Under the pieces are notes generated by a model that saw only the letters and a program-made list of their open reading frames with translations, ran no database searches and was not told where the DNA came from. 64,000 nucleotides of DNA from Streptomyces cyaneofuscatus (GTDB lineage: Bacteria > Actinomycetota > Actinomycetes > Streptomycetales > Streptomycetaceae), in contig NZ_JOEM01000016.1 in the NCBI RefSeq assembly GCF_000718135.1, forward strand, positions 62,001 to 126,000, read 5' to 3'. Of the stretch, positions 52,654 through 61,226 are shown in pieces (the stretch's first letter is position 1; every line of letters starts with the position of its first letter). Made by a program: the position numbers and the translations under genes.

Positions 52654-53738
52654 AGCCCCGCGTCCGCCCCCGCGTCCTGCTTCGGCACCGACGCGGGGCC
52701 GATCCCCCGGCGCAGCGCGTACAGCTCCGCGAGCGAGCTGCCCTCCCGGCTCACGCCCTCCTCCGTCCCCAGCCAGGCCACCGACTCGCTGCGGGTCAGC
52801 GGGCCCACCTCGATCCGGGCCAGGCAGCGCCCCGGCCGGACGACCGCCGGGTGCAGCCGCTCCAGGTCCTCGTTGGTGGTGACGCCCACCAGCACGTTCC
52901 GGCCCTGGCCGAGCAGACCGTCCGTCAGGTTCAGCAGCCGGGACAGCGCCTGGCCCGCGGTGTGCTTGGCCTCGCCCCGGATCAGCTCGTCGCAGTCCTC
53001 CAGGAGCAGCAGCCGCCACCGGCCCTTCGCCGTGCCGTCGTCCTCGCCGATCGCGATGTCCATCAGATAGCCGACGTCGTTGAAGAGCCGCTCCGGGTCC
53101 AGCACGCAGTCGACCTGGCACCAGTCCCGCCAGGAGCGCGCCAGCGTGCGCAGCGCGGACGTCTTGCCGGTGCCGGGCGGCCCGTGCAGCAGGAGCAGCC
53201 GCCCCGCGATGTCGTCCGGGGTGACCTTCATCAGCCGGTCCATCGCATCGGCCACCGGGGCGGTGTAGTTGGGGCGGACCTCGTCCCAGCTCCCGGCGGT
53301 GATGCGCCGGGTGGTGCGGTACGGGCCGCGGCGCGGGGAGACGTACCAGAAGCCCATGGTCACGTTGTCGGGCTGCGGCTCCGGTTCGTCCTGGGCGCCG
53401 TCGGTCGCCTGCCCGAGGACCTTCTCCGCCAGCTCGGCGCTGGTCGCGGTGACCGTGACGTCCGCGCCCCGGTTCCACCGCGAGATCAGCAGGGTCCAGC
53501 CGTCGCCCTCGGCCAGCGTGGCGCTGCGGTCGTCGTCACGGGCGGACCGCAGCACCGAGGCGTGCGGGGGCAGCAGGGTCGCGCCGGCCTTGACCCGGTC
53601 GAGGGAGGAGCTGTGGGAGTACGGCTGCTCGCCCGTCGCGAAGCGGCCGAGGAAGAGCGCGTCGACGACGTCGGAGGGGGAGTCGCTGTCGTCGACGGTG
53701 AGCCGGATCGGCAGAGCGGACTCGGGGTTGGCAGACAT
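52644..53738 (-). CDS. DUF5925 / AAA-family ATPase
   Basis: A 364-aa protein. The N-terminal ~150 residues (IRLTVDDSDSPSDVVDALFL; ASVLRSARDDDRSATLAEGD) match the DUF5925 region as I know it. The AAA core follows, with LLLLHGPPGTGKTSALRTLA (about residue 190), Walker B RWRLLLLEDCDELI, sensor VLVGVTTNEDLERLHPAVVRP and the arginine finger PGRC. Role unknown. An ATG three codons upstream (53747) is equally possible; neither has a clear RBS. Confidence 0.78.
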   Translation of the reverse strand: MSANPESALPIRLTVDDSDSPSDVVDALFLGRFATGEQPYSHSSSLDRVKAGATLLPPHASVLRSARDDDRSATLAEGDGWTLLISRWNRGADVTVTATSAELAEKVLGQATDGAQDEPEPQPDNVTMGFWYVSPRRGPYRTTRRITAGSWDEVRPNYTAPVADAMDRLMKVTPDDIAGRLLLLHGPPGTGKTSALRTLARSWRDWCQVDCVLDPERLFNDVGYLMDIAIGEDDGTAKGRWRLLLLEDCDELIRGEAKHTAGQALSRLLNLTDGLLGQGRNVLVGVTTNEDLERLHPAVVRPGRCLARIEVGPLTRSESVAWLGTEEGVSREGSSLAELYALRRGIGPASVPKQDAGADAGLYL

Positions 53739-54003
53739 GGCGCCCATGATCCGGCACGGGACCACCCCACGCACCCAGGTTTCACCGGTCCGGCCCGGCC
53801 CGCGCCTGCCTGCGGACGCGCCGCCCCCTGCCCAAGCGCGCCGCAGGTGACGCCACGACACCGGCGCGTCAAGGCGCGCACGTTGAACTCCGGGCGGCGG
53901 ACGGAAGCACTCACCACTTATTTTTGGCATGAACACTTCCAGCGAGCCGGGTGCGCTGCTACTACGGAGTAACGCAGTTACCCCTGCTCAAGGAGTCCCC
54001 CCC

Positions 54004-54813
54004 ATGAAAATGTCCAGACTCGTGGCGTTCTCGTCCTCACTCCTGCTCGGTGCCGCCCTCGCCCTCACCGGTGCGGGGATCGCGAACGCCGACTCCTCCG
54101 CCCAGGCCGTCGACTACGTCGCCCTCGGCGACTCGTACTCCTCCGGCGTCGGTGCCGGCAGCTACGAGAGCTCCAGCGGCGACTGCAAGCGCAGCACCCG
54201 TGCCTTCCCCCGGCTCTGGGCCAACGCCAACTCCCCCTCCAGCTTCGCCTTCACCGCCTGCTCCGGCGCCAGGACCAACGACGTCACGAGCGGTCAGCTC
54301 GGACCGCTCAACGCCTCCACCGACCTCGTCTCGATCTCCATCGGCGGCAACGACGCGGGCTTCGCCGACGTCATGACGACCTGTGTCCTGCAGTCCGAGG
54401 CCACCTGCCTCAACCGCATCGCCACCGCCCGCTCCTACGTCGACTCGACCCTGCCCGGCCGCCTCGACTCCGTGTACTCCGCCATCAAGGCCAAGGCCCC
54501 CTCCGCCCGCGTCGTCGTCCTCGGCTACCCCCGCTTCTACCAGCTCAGCGGCAACTGCGTGGCCGGCCTCAGCGAGAAGGAGCGCGCCGCCATCAACGGC
54601 GCGTCCGACCACCTGAACACCGCCACCGCCAAGCGCGCCGCCGACCACGGCTTCACCTTCGGTGACGTCAGGACGACCTTCACCGGGCACGAGATCTGCT
54701 CGGGCAACTCGTGGTTGCACAGCGTGAACTGGCTCAACATCGGTGAGTCCTACCACCCCACCGCCGCCGGACAGTCGGGCGGCTATCTGCCGGTCTTCAA
54801 GTCGGCTGCCTGA
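54004..54813 (+). CDS. Secreted SGNH/GDSL esterase or lipase
   Basis: A 269-aa secreted hydrolase. A Sec signal peptide (RLVAFSSSLLLGAALALTGA) is cleaved near ANADSS. Block I is YVALGDSYSSGVGAG (Ser near residue 46), block III SISIGGNDAGFAD with Gly and Asn, and block V ESYHPTAAGQSGGY with the catalytic Asp replaced by the local HP geometry typical of Streptomyces SGNH lipases. Six Cys residues give three disulfides. AAGGAG precedes ATG 54004. A strong terminator follows. Confidence 0.9.
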   Translation: MKMSRLVAFSSSLLLGAALALTGAGIANADSSAQAVDYVALGDSYSSGVGAGSYESSSGDCKRSTRAFPRLWANANSPSSFAFTACSGARTNDVTSGQLGPLNASTDLVSISIGGNDAGFADVMTTCVLQSEATCLNRIATARSYVDSTLPGRLDSVYSAIKAKAPSARVVVLGYPRFYQLSGNCVAGLSEKERAAINGASDHLNTATAKRAADHGFTFGDVRTTFTGHEICSGNSWLHSVNWLNIGESYHPTAAGQSGGYLPVFKSAA

Positions 54814-54841
54814 CAGGCGAGTTGCGCGACGAACCTGCGTT

Positions 54842-54880
54842 CGGAGCGGGAGGCCCCGGCCATCGGGGCCTCCCGCTCCG
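54842..54880 (+). terminator. Terminator of the SGNH esterase gene
   Basis: A perfect 17-bp stem (54842-54858 with 54864-54880), 5-base loop, 29 bases after the stop codon. Confidence 0.88.
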
Positions 54881-55054
54881 TCGAACAGTCCATCCGAACT
54901 GTCCGAACTCGCCCTGGAATCGGGCGGATTCGGTAACTGGTCGTCAACCTCCGTATAGGTGTGCTGGTCCCGTAGGCGGGATACCCGTGTGTCACCGTGG
55001 GGCGATAGGGTTAACCTGCCCGGACCGGGTGCCCTCGTACGGGTGGGGAGTGAC

Positions 55055-55318
55055 ATGGAACAGATAACGGTGCGGAGCAGGCCTCGGGTGCCTGCCATCA
55101 CCTGCGGAAGCGGTGCGACCAGTACGCGCCTCGACCGCCATCTCGCGGTGCTCGGCGGCCCTGTCGTCCCGCAGCGCGAGTCGGCGGAAGCGACGCTGCT
55201 TATGCGCGAGCTGACCTCGCGTGATGCCGCGCACACCCGCCGGAGCAGGAGCGCCCGTGTGTCGCTCTTCGCCCCGCTGCGGCGACTGCGGCGTTCGCTC
55301 TTCGGCAGCCGCCACTGA
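55055..55318 (+). CDS. Small conserved hypothetical protein
   Basis: An 87-aa basic protein: EQITVRSRPRVPAITCGSG, STRLDRHLAVLGGPVVPQRE, LLMRELTSRDAAH and an Arg-rich end (LFAPLRRLRRSLFGSRH). GGGGAG just before the ATG and GC3 pattern support translation. I recall similar short proteins in other Streptomyces at this place but no function. Single gene between two terminators or stops. Confidence 0.65.
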   Translation: MEQITVRSRPRVPAITCGSGATSTRLDRHLAVLGGPVVPQRESAEATLLMRELTSRDAAHTRRSRSARVSLFAPLRRLRRSLFGSRH

Positions 55319-55397
55319 CCGACGCACGTCGATCACCGGGCCGGCCCGACATCCGGGGCGGCCCTGCCGCTCGGTCCACCCCACCGCTCGGGGTGGC

Positions 55398-56594
55398 TCA
55401 GCCGATCACTCCGTCCCGGCGCAGCGCCGATGTCTGCTCGTCCGTCATCCCCAGGCCTCGCAGCAGCGCATCGGTGTGCTCACCCAGCGCCGGTACGGCA
55501 CCCATCCGGGGTTCCGGGCCGCCCGGCAGCGTGATCGGCGGCAGCAGCGCCCGCAACGGCCCGACCGGTGACTCCACTTCCCGCCACCGGTCCCGCGCCG
55601 CCAACTGCGGATGCGCCGCCACATCGGCCACCGTGTTCAGCCGGGCGCAGGCGATCCCCGCCGCCTCCAGCGCGTCCAGCGCCTCCTGCCCCGCCAGCCG
55701 CGCCAGCGCCCGCCCCACGACCTCGTCGGTCCGCTTCCGGTTGGCCGTCCGCGCGGTGTTCGTCGCGAAGTCCGGATCTTCGGCCAACTCAGGTCGTACG
55801 AGAACCTGTTCGGCGAGCCGCCGCCACTCCCGGTCGTTCTGCACGGAGAGCAGCACCTGCTCACCGTCGGCCGTGCCGTAGGCGTCGTACGGCGCGATCA
55901 CCGAGTGCGCGAGCCCGGTACGCGGCGGGGGCGGGGCCCCGTGCATCCCCTGGTGCAGCGGATGCCCCATCCACTCGGCCAGCGCGTCCAGCATGGAGAC
56001 CTCCACCGGCCCGCCCCGCCCGGTCGTACCCCGCCGCAGCAGCGCCGCCAGCACCCCGGAGAACGCGTACATGGCAGCCGCGATGTCCGCCGCCGGAATA
56101 CCCGCCTTCACCGGCTGATCCGCCGTTCCGGTCACGGAGACCAGGCCCGCCTCGCACTGCACCAGCATGTCGTAGGCCCGCTTGTGCGCGTACGGTCCGC
56201 TCTCCCCGTAGCCGGAGATGTCCACGGCCACCAGCCGCGGGTGGGCCGCACAGAGCGTGGCGGCGTCCAGCCCGAGCCGGGCCGCCGCGCCCTGGGCCAG
56301 GTTCTGTACGAACACATCGGCCCCGGCGACGAGTTCGCGCACCACCGCCAGGCCGCGCGGGTCCTTCAGATCGACCGCCAGGGACTCCTTGCCCCGGTTG
56401 CACCAGACGAAGTGCGAGGCGAGACCGCGGGCCGCCGTGTCGTAACCGCGCGCGAAGTCGCCGCCGTCGGGGCGCTCCACCTTGATGACCCTGGCGCCGA
56501 GGTCGGCGAGCTGGCGGGTGGCGAAGGGGGCGGCGACCGCCTGTTCGACGGCCACCACGGTGATGCCGTCGAGGGGGAGGGGCTGAGTGCTCAT
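55398..56594 (-). CDS. CaiB/BaiF-family CoA transferase
   Basis: A 398-aa class III CoA transferase. Typical features: LDGITVVAVEQAVAAPFATR, LADLGARVIKVERPDGGDFA, RGKESLAVDLKDPRG, and the catalytic Asp in RAYDMLVQCEAGLVSVTG (about residue 145). EVSMLDALAEWMGHPL and DREWRRLAEQVLVRPEL follow. It moves CoA between carboxylic acids through an anhydride with that Asp. Substrate unknown; no degradation genes sit directly beside it. Confidence 0.9.
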   Translation of the reverse strand: MSTQPLPLDGITVVAVEQAVAAPFATRQLADLGARVIKVERPDGGDFARGYDTAARGLASHFVWCNRGKESLAVDLKDPRGLAVVRELVAGADVFVQNLAQGAAARLGLDAATLCAAHPRLVAVDISGYGESGPYAHKRAYDMLVQCEAGLVSVTGTADQPVKAGIPAADIAAAMYAFSGVLAALLRRGTTGRGGPVEVSMLDALAEWMGHPLHQGMHGAPPPPRTGLAHSVIAPYDAYGTADGEQVLLSVQNDREWRRLAEQVLVRPELAEDPDFATNTARTANRKRTDEVVGRALARLAGQEALDALEAAGIACARLNTVADVAAHPQLAARDRWREVESPVGPLRALLPPITLPGGPEPRMGAVPALGEHTDALLRGLGMTDEQTSALRRDGVIG

Positions 56595-56653
56595 GGGCCG
56601 TGCTTACCCTGCCGACCGGCCCTTTCGCCACCTCCGCCCCCTCACCAGAAGGC

Positions 56654-57949
56654 TTACAGCAGCGCGAACTGCCCCTCCGGCCCCTCCTCCTGGTGGCCCA
56701 GGACCGAGGCGGGCCGCCGGAGGGACGCCGGGACCGGCAGCACCCCCGCCGCCCGCAGCTCGTCCCGGGAGATCAGGGGCGCCCGCTCCAGCCGGGCCCG
56801 CAACGCCTCCTGCCGGGGCCGCAGCCCGTCCAGGAGCGCCAGTACGGTGATGAGCTCCAGCAGCTCCGAGGTCCACTCCGGGGTCCACCCGCGCGCCCCG
56901 ACCACCTCCAGCCCGTCCGCCTCCACGCCCTCGGGAACCGCGCCCACCGCTGCCGCCGCCCGGCGGCCGAACCAGAGCTCCAGCACCCGTACACCGCTCA
57001 CCGTGAACTCCCAGGCCCCCGCGGGCACCGGCGAGATCCGGCCATCGCCGATGACCAGGGCCTCGGCCTCCGCGTCGTACACGATCCCCGTGGGCCGGGC
57101 CGGGAGCGCCGCCCGCACATATGGCCTGCGCCCGCCCGGCAGCCGGGGCCGCTCCCCGCCCCGGGCCCCGCGCAGCTGCAGCCGCACCAGCTCCCGGCCG
57201 AGCTCCACGCCGGCCGCCCACACCTCGGCGTCGGCGGGCAGCGGGATCCGGCAGCCGGACGGGGAGGGCAGGGCGGCGGCCAGGATCCAGGCCAGCACGG
57301 ACTCGGGGCAGGCCTCCTGAGGCCCCAGCCGTGTACGCACCACGTCCAGCAACCCCGGTGCCAGGTTGGGATCGGTGGCGTCGGGCCGCCGGTACAGCGG
57401 CCGGATCCGGCCCGGCCGCCCGGCGGGGGAGTGCCCGTCGGGGAGCAGGTGGGTCACCGACAGGGCGGGCCCGGCGGTCTGGGGCACGTAACCGTGCTCG
57501 ACCGCGAAGAGCTGCCGCCCGTCGCCGACCCGCCACAGCTCCGGGCGGGCCGCGTCGATCAGCCGGTGGTCGGGGAGCAGCCACTGCTCGTCGAACGGGC
57601 CGTGCAGGATGCGTACGGGGTCGGGGCAGGCACCCGGTTCACGGGCGAAGCGGCCGGTGCCGGCGGCGGCACCGGCACCGGCCGTGGACCGGCCGGGCAG
57701 CGCGGCGACCGGCGTGTGCGGCGTACGGGAGCGGCTCGGGCGGAACAGCCGCTCCTGCTCGGCGCCCTCGGCGGCGGCCAGCCGCTCCCAACGGGCCCGG
57801 AGGGCGGCGGGGTCGGGGCCGCTCACCCAGGAGCGTCCGGTTCTCAGCGGCCGCACCGACCAGGGCATCAGCTCGTCCAGCTCCAGGGACGTCGAGTCCT
57901 CGCCCGATCCGGCCGCCGTCGCCGCCGCTGCGGTCCTGCGCGCTGCCAC
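56654..57949 (-). CDS. Type ISP restriction/modification enzyme-like protein (C-terminal part only)
   Basis: A 431-aa protein resembling the group annotated in Streptomyces as 'type ISP restriction/modification enzyme'. Signature stretches are FDEQWLLPDHRLIDAARPEL, WRVGDGRQLFAVEHGYVP, RPGRIRPLYRRPDATDPNLA, and VSGVRVLELWFGRRA with EWTSELLELITVLALLDGL. These correspond to the part of ISP enzymes after the helicase and methyltransferase, i.e. the target-recognition region. No nuclease, helicase or methyltransferase motifs are present here or next door. It is not a working restriction enzyme; its role is unknown. GTG start with GGAGGG upstream. Confidence 0.65.
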   Translation of the reverse strand: MAARRTAAAATAAGSGEDSTSLELDELMPWSVRPLRTGRSWVSGPDPAALRARWERLAAAEGAEQERLFRPSRSRTPHTPVAALPGRSTAGAGAAAGTGRFAREPGACPDPVRILHGPFDEQWLLPDHRLIDAARPELWRVGDGRQLFAVEHGYVPQTAGPALSVTHLLPDGHSPAGRPGRIRPLYRRPDATDPNLAPGLLDVVRTRLGPQEACPESVLAWILAAALPSPSGCRIPLPADAEVWAAGVELGRELVRLQLRGARGGERPRLPGGRRPYVRAALPARPTGIVYDAEAEALVIGDGRISPVPAGAWEFTVSGVRVLELWFGRRAAAAVGAVPEGVEADGLEVVGARGWTPEWTSELLELITVLALLDGLRPRQEALRARLERAPLISRDELRAAGVLPVPASLRRPASVLGHQEEGPEGQFALL

Positions 57950-58020
57950 CGAGCCGTCCCTCCCCTGTCCGCCGTGACCGTTCGCATCGTAACGGCGGGC
58001 GGTCTTCCCGTGGGGCCGGG

Positions 58021-58896
58021 TCAGTGGGCCTCCACCGTCACGGAGAACGAGAACCGGTCGCCCCGGTAGCGGATCCGGGCCACATCCACGACGCGGCCCT
58101 CTTCGTCGTACGTCACGCCCGTGTAGTGCAGGATCGGGCTGAGCAGCGGGACCTGGAGGAGCTCGGCGGTGACCGGGTCGGCGAGCCGGGCCTCCACCGT
58201 GTCGGTGATCCGGGAGATCCTGACCCCGACGCCGTCGCGCAGCACCTTGGTCATCGGCCAGCGTTCGAGGTCGGCCACGTCGATCCGGGCGGCGATGTCG
58301 GGGCGTACCGCGTTCTCCGCCCAGTTGGTCGGCTCGTCGCTCTCGCCGTCGCGGCGCAGCCGCCGGTAGCTGACGACCTCGCCGCAGTCCGGGAAGAACT
58401 CCGCGAGGTCACCCGGGACCGGCACCGTCCCGTGGCCGAGAACCGTCGTCGCCTCCCCGGACTGCTGGGCGACGATCGCGTCGACCGAGCCCAGCAGCCG
58501 GACCGGGGAGACCCGCCGGGCGCGCGGCTCGATGAACGTGCCACGCCGCCGGTGCCGGCTGATCAGCCCCTCCGTCTCCAGCTCCTTCAGCGCCTGGCGC
58601 ATCGTGAGCACGCTGACCCCGTAGTGCCCGGCGAGCTGCTCCTCGGTGGGCAGCCGGAGGGAGGCGTCCTGGGGGCGGCCGAGTATGGAGGCCCGCAGGG
58701 ACTGGGAGACCTGGTACCAGAGCGGCAGCTTCCGGTTGAGGACGAGTGAGTCGGGGGCGAAGGCGGGCGGGTGCGCCCGGCCCACCGGGTTCACGCCGGA
58801 CCCGGGCCGTGCCGTCGCGTCTCCGCGCGCCCCCGCTCCGGCCGCCCTCGATTCGGCAGCCCTCGCCCCGGTCGTCGTCTCATGGCTCTCTGTCAC
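58021..58896 (-). CDS. GntR-family regulator with UTRA domain
   Basis: A 291-aa HutC/FarR-type regulator. A 45-residue Ala-rich lead is followed by the winged helix PLWYQVSQSLRASILGRP, LPTEEQLAGHYGVSVLTMRQ, ALKELETEGLISRHRRRGTF and a UTRA effector domain (about residues 135-285) ending DVARIRYRGDRFSFSVTVE. It lies 63 bases downstream of hmgA in the same direction, so it may respond to an aromatic catabolite, but this is only context. GTG start. Confidence 0.85.
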   Translation of the reverse strand: MTESHETTTGARAAESRAAGAGARGDATARPGSGVNPVGRAHPPAFAPDSLVLNRKLPLWYQVSQSLRASILGRPQDASLRLPTEEQLAGHYGVSVLTMRQALKELETEGLISRHRRRGTFIEPRARRVSPVRLLGSVDAIVAQQSGEATTVLGHGTVPVPGDLAEFFPDCGEVVSYRRLRRDGESDEPTNWAENAVRPDIAARIDVADLERWPMTKVLRDGVGVRISRITDTVEARLADPVTAELLQVPLLSPILHYTGVTYDEEGRVVDVARIRYRGDRFSFSVTVEAH

Positions 58897-58959
58897 GTCG
58901 TCGTCCCCGTCCCGTCCCTCCGGGCCCCTCCGGCCGCCTGGCCCGGTCTCTACGACCGT

Positions 58960-60291
58960 CTACGGCCGGAAGTTGCGGCTCAGACCCTGCCACACGTCGT
59001 CGTAACCGCGCTGCAGATGGCCGGCCCCAGCCGCCTGCGGGGTCGCGATGATCGGCCAGCGGGTCTCGAACATGAAGGCCAGGCCGTCGTCGATCTTCTG
59101 CGGCTTCAGCTCCGCCGCGCTCGCCCGGTCGAAGGTCTCCCGGTCCGGCCCGTGCGCCGACATCATGTTGTGCAGCGAGCCGCCGCCGGGGACGAAGCCG
59201 TCCGCCTTCGCGTCGTACGCGCCGTCGATCAGCCCCATGTACTCGCTCATCACGTTCCGGTGGAAGTACGGCGGCCGGAAGGTGTCCTCGCCGACCAGCC
59301 AGCGCGGCGCGAAGACCACGAAGTCGACACCGGCCAGGCCGGGGGTGTCGGACGGCGAGGTCAGCACCGTGAAGATCGAGGGGTCGGGGTGGTCGTAGCT
59401 GATCGAGCCGATGACGTTGAACCGGCGCAGGTCGTAGACGTACGGGGTGTGCGTGCCGTACCAGGCGACGACGTCCAGCGGGGAGTGGTCGTACGTCGCC
59501 GACCAGAGGTTCCCGCAGAACTTGTTGACCACCTCCACCGGCCGGTCGTCGTCCTCGTACGCGGCGACGGGGGCCAGGAAGTCCCGGGCGTGCGCCAGGC
59601 CGTTGGCGCCGATCGGCCCGAGGTCCGGGAGCACGAACGGGCGGCCGTAGTTCTCGCAGACGTACCCGCGTGCGGTCTCCTCCAGCAGCTCCACCCGGAA
59701 GCGGACACCGCGCGGGATCAGCGCGACGTGGCCCGGTTCGGCGCGCAGCAGGCCCAGTTCGGTGCGGAGCAGCAGCCCGCCGTGCTCCGGGACGATCAGC
59801 AGTTCACCGTCGGAGTCGCTGAACACCCGGTCGGTCATGGAGGAGTTGGCGTGGTAGAGGTGCACCGCCATGCCCGTGCGCTGGGCGGCGTCACCGTTGC
59901 CGCCGAGCGTCCACAGCCCGCTCACGAAGTCCGTGCCGGGCGCCGGGGCGGGGAGCGGGTTCCAGCGGAGCCGGTTCGGGTCCGGCACCGACTCGGTGAA
60001 GGGCGCGGTGCGCAGATCGCCGTTGTCGGTCCGGGTGAAGGCCGGGTGCGCGGCGGAGGGGCGGATCCGGTAGAGCCAGGAGCGGCGGTTGTCGGCGCGG
60101 GGCTCGGTGAAGGCGGAGCCGCTCAGCTGCTCCGCGTAGAGGCCGAGGGGGGCGCGCTGGGGGGAGTTACGGCCGTGCGGCAGCGCCCCCGGCACCGCCT
60201 CCGAGCTGTGTTCGTTGCCGAAACCGGAGGAGTACGCCAGTCCCTCCGCCGTCTTCCTCGCCTGCTTCCTCGCCTGCTCGATGCCGCTCAT
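58960..60291 (-). CDS. hmgA: Homogentisate 1,2-dioxygenase
   Basis: A 443-aa iron(II) ring-cleaving dioxygenase of tyrosine/phenylalanine catabolism, turning homogentisate into maleylacetoacetate. Features: [15 protein letters not shown] at the start, [30 protein letters not shown]. Iron ligands appear in [16 protein letters not shown] (His and Glu) and [14 protein letters not shown] (His). Length is that of the family. GGGAG upstream of ATG 60291. A palindrome at 60340 overlaps its probable promoter. hmgB/C homologs are not visible. Confidence 0.95.
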   Translation of the reverse strand: MSGIEQARKQARKTAEGLAYSSGFGNEHSSEAVPGALPHGRNSPQRAPLGLYAEQLSGSAFTEPRADNRRSWLYRIRPSAAHPAFTRTDNGDLRTAPFTESVPDPNRLRWNPLPAPAPGTDFVSGLWTLGGNGDAAQRTGMAVHLYHANSSMTDRVFSDSDGELLIVPEHGGLLLRTELGLLRAEPGHVALIPRGVRFRVELLEETARGYVCENYGRPFVLPDLGPIGANGLAHARDFLAPVAAYEDDDRPVEVVNKFCGNLWSATYDHSPLDVVAWYGTHTPYVYDLRRFNVIGSISYDHPDPSIFTVLTSPSDTPGLAGVDFVVFAPRWLVGEDTFRPPYFHRNVMSEYMGLIDGAYDAKADGFVPGGGSLHNMMSAHGPDRETFDRASAAELKPQKIDDGLAFMFETRWPIIATPQAAGAGHLQRGYDDVWQGLSRNFRP

Positions 60292-60339
60292 CCCGCACTC
60301 CCGGTGACCGTGAAGCCCTTGGATCCGCCGGACAACGAA

Positions 60340-60359
60340 TCCTATGGGACACCGTAGGA
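60340..60359. promoter_or_regulatory. Operator-like palindrome in the hmgA-tetR gap
   Basis: TCCTATGG-GACA-CCGTAGGA is a 20-base inverted repeat with one mismatch in 8-bp arms. On the minus strand TAGGAT (60344-60339) could be the hmgA -10 box, inside the repeat. A divergent TetR gene makes autoregulation by that protein the simplest idea. Confidence 0.6.
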
Positions 60360-60478
60360 ATAGGAGACGGACGCGTCAACGGTCTGGATCACGCCATTCG
60401 GGGGGTCCGGGCGCCGATCAGGGGCGTGGGGTGGCTTCGGAGGGGCTTGCGGACGGCACCCGGGACGTGCACGGCATC

Positions 60479-61099
60479 ATGGGTCCCGTGCCCCACCCGA
60501 ACCCGAACCTCCGCCGCGCCCCCGTACAGCAGCGCAGCGCCGACCGGCTCGCCCGGATACTCGACGCCTGCGCCGGACTGCTCGACGAGACCGGTTACGA
60601 GCAGCTCTCCACCCGTGACGTCGCGTTGCGCGCCGAGGTGCCCATCGGCTCCGTCTACCGCTTCTTCTCCAATAAACGGGCCCTGGTCGACGCCCTGGCG
60701 CTGCGCAATCTGGACCTCTACGCCGAGCGCATCACCGCCCGGCTCGGCTCCCTCCCCGCCGACGACTGGCGCGGGGCGATCGACGCGGTGCTGGACGAGT
60801 ACCTGGCGATGAAGCGGACCGTGCCCGGCTTCGCCCTGGTCGACTTCGGGCCCCCGTCGCCCGCCGAGGACGCGTCGGACGACGCCAACCGCCGCCTCGC
60901 GGGCCGGCTCACCGACCTCCTCGCCGGGCACCTCGGCCGCCACCCCGGCCCGGAGCTGCTGCGGGCCATCCTGGTGAGCGTCGAGGCGGCGGACGCGCTG
61001 CTCCAGCTCGCCTTCCGGACGGACCCGTCGGGTGACCCGGCGATCGTGGCCGAGACCCGGACGCTGGTACGGGCGTACCTCGCGCAGATCCTGGACTGA
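60479..61099 (+). CDS. TetR-family regulator
   Basis: A 206-aa repressor. The HTH is ILDACAGLLDETGYEQLSTR, DVALRAEVPIGSVYRFFSNK, RALVDALALRNLDLY. A helical ligand domain follows (FALVDFGPPSPAEDASD; LLAGHLGRHPGPELLRAI). Start uncertain: ATG 60479 or GTG 60488, no clear RBS. It lies between hmgA and the molybdopterin oxidoreductase, with an operator-like palindrome on each side. Confidence 0.88.
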   Translation: MGPVPHPNPNLRRAPVQQRSADRLARILDACAGLLDETGYEQLSTRDVALRAEVPIGSVYRFFSNKRALVDALALRNLDLYAERITARLGSLPADDWRGAIDAVLDEYLAMKRTVPGFALVDFGPPSPAEDASDDANRRLAGRLTDLLAGHLGRHPGPELLRAILVSVEAADALLQLAFRTDPSGDPAIVAETRTLVRAYLAQILD

Positions 61100-61155
61100 G
61101 GGCGCCGGGGGATCGGGTGGGGGGCGTCACGTGCCCGCCGTCGACCCCCTCCCCG

Positions 61156-61177
61156 GCATGCCTACCGGTCGGTATGC
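61156..61177. promoter_or_regulatory. TetR-type operator upstream of the molybdopterin oxidoreductase gene
   Basis: The 22-base GCATGCCTACCGGTCGGTAT plus GC is an imperfect palindrome (18 of 22 positions symmetric) centred on ACCGGT. It is 50 bases before the start. ACCGACCGGT-type palindromes are common TetR targets. Confidence 0.6.
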
Positions 61178-61226
61178 TCGCGGTGCCGTCCGAGTGCTGC
61201 CACCGCCGTCGCCCCGGGGAGGGCCC

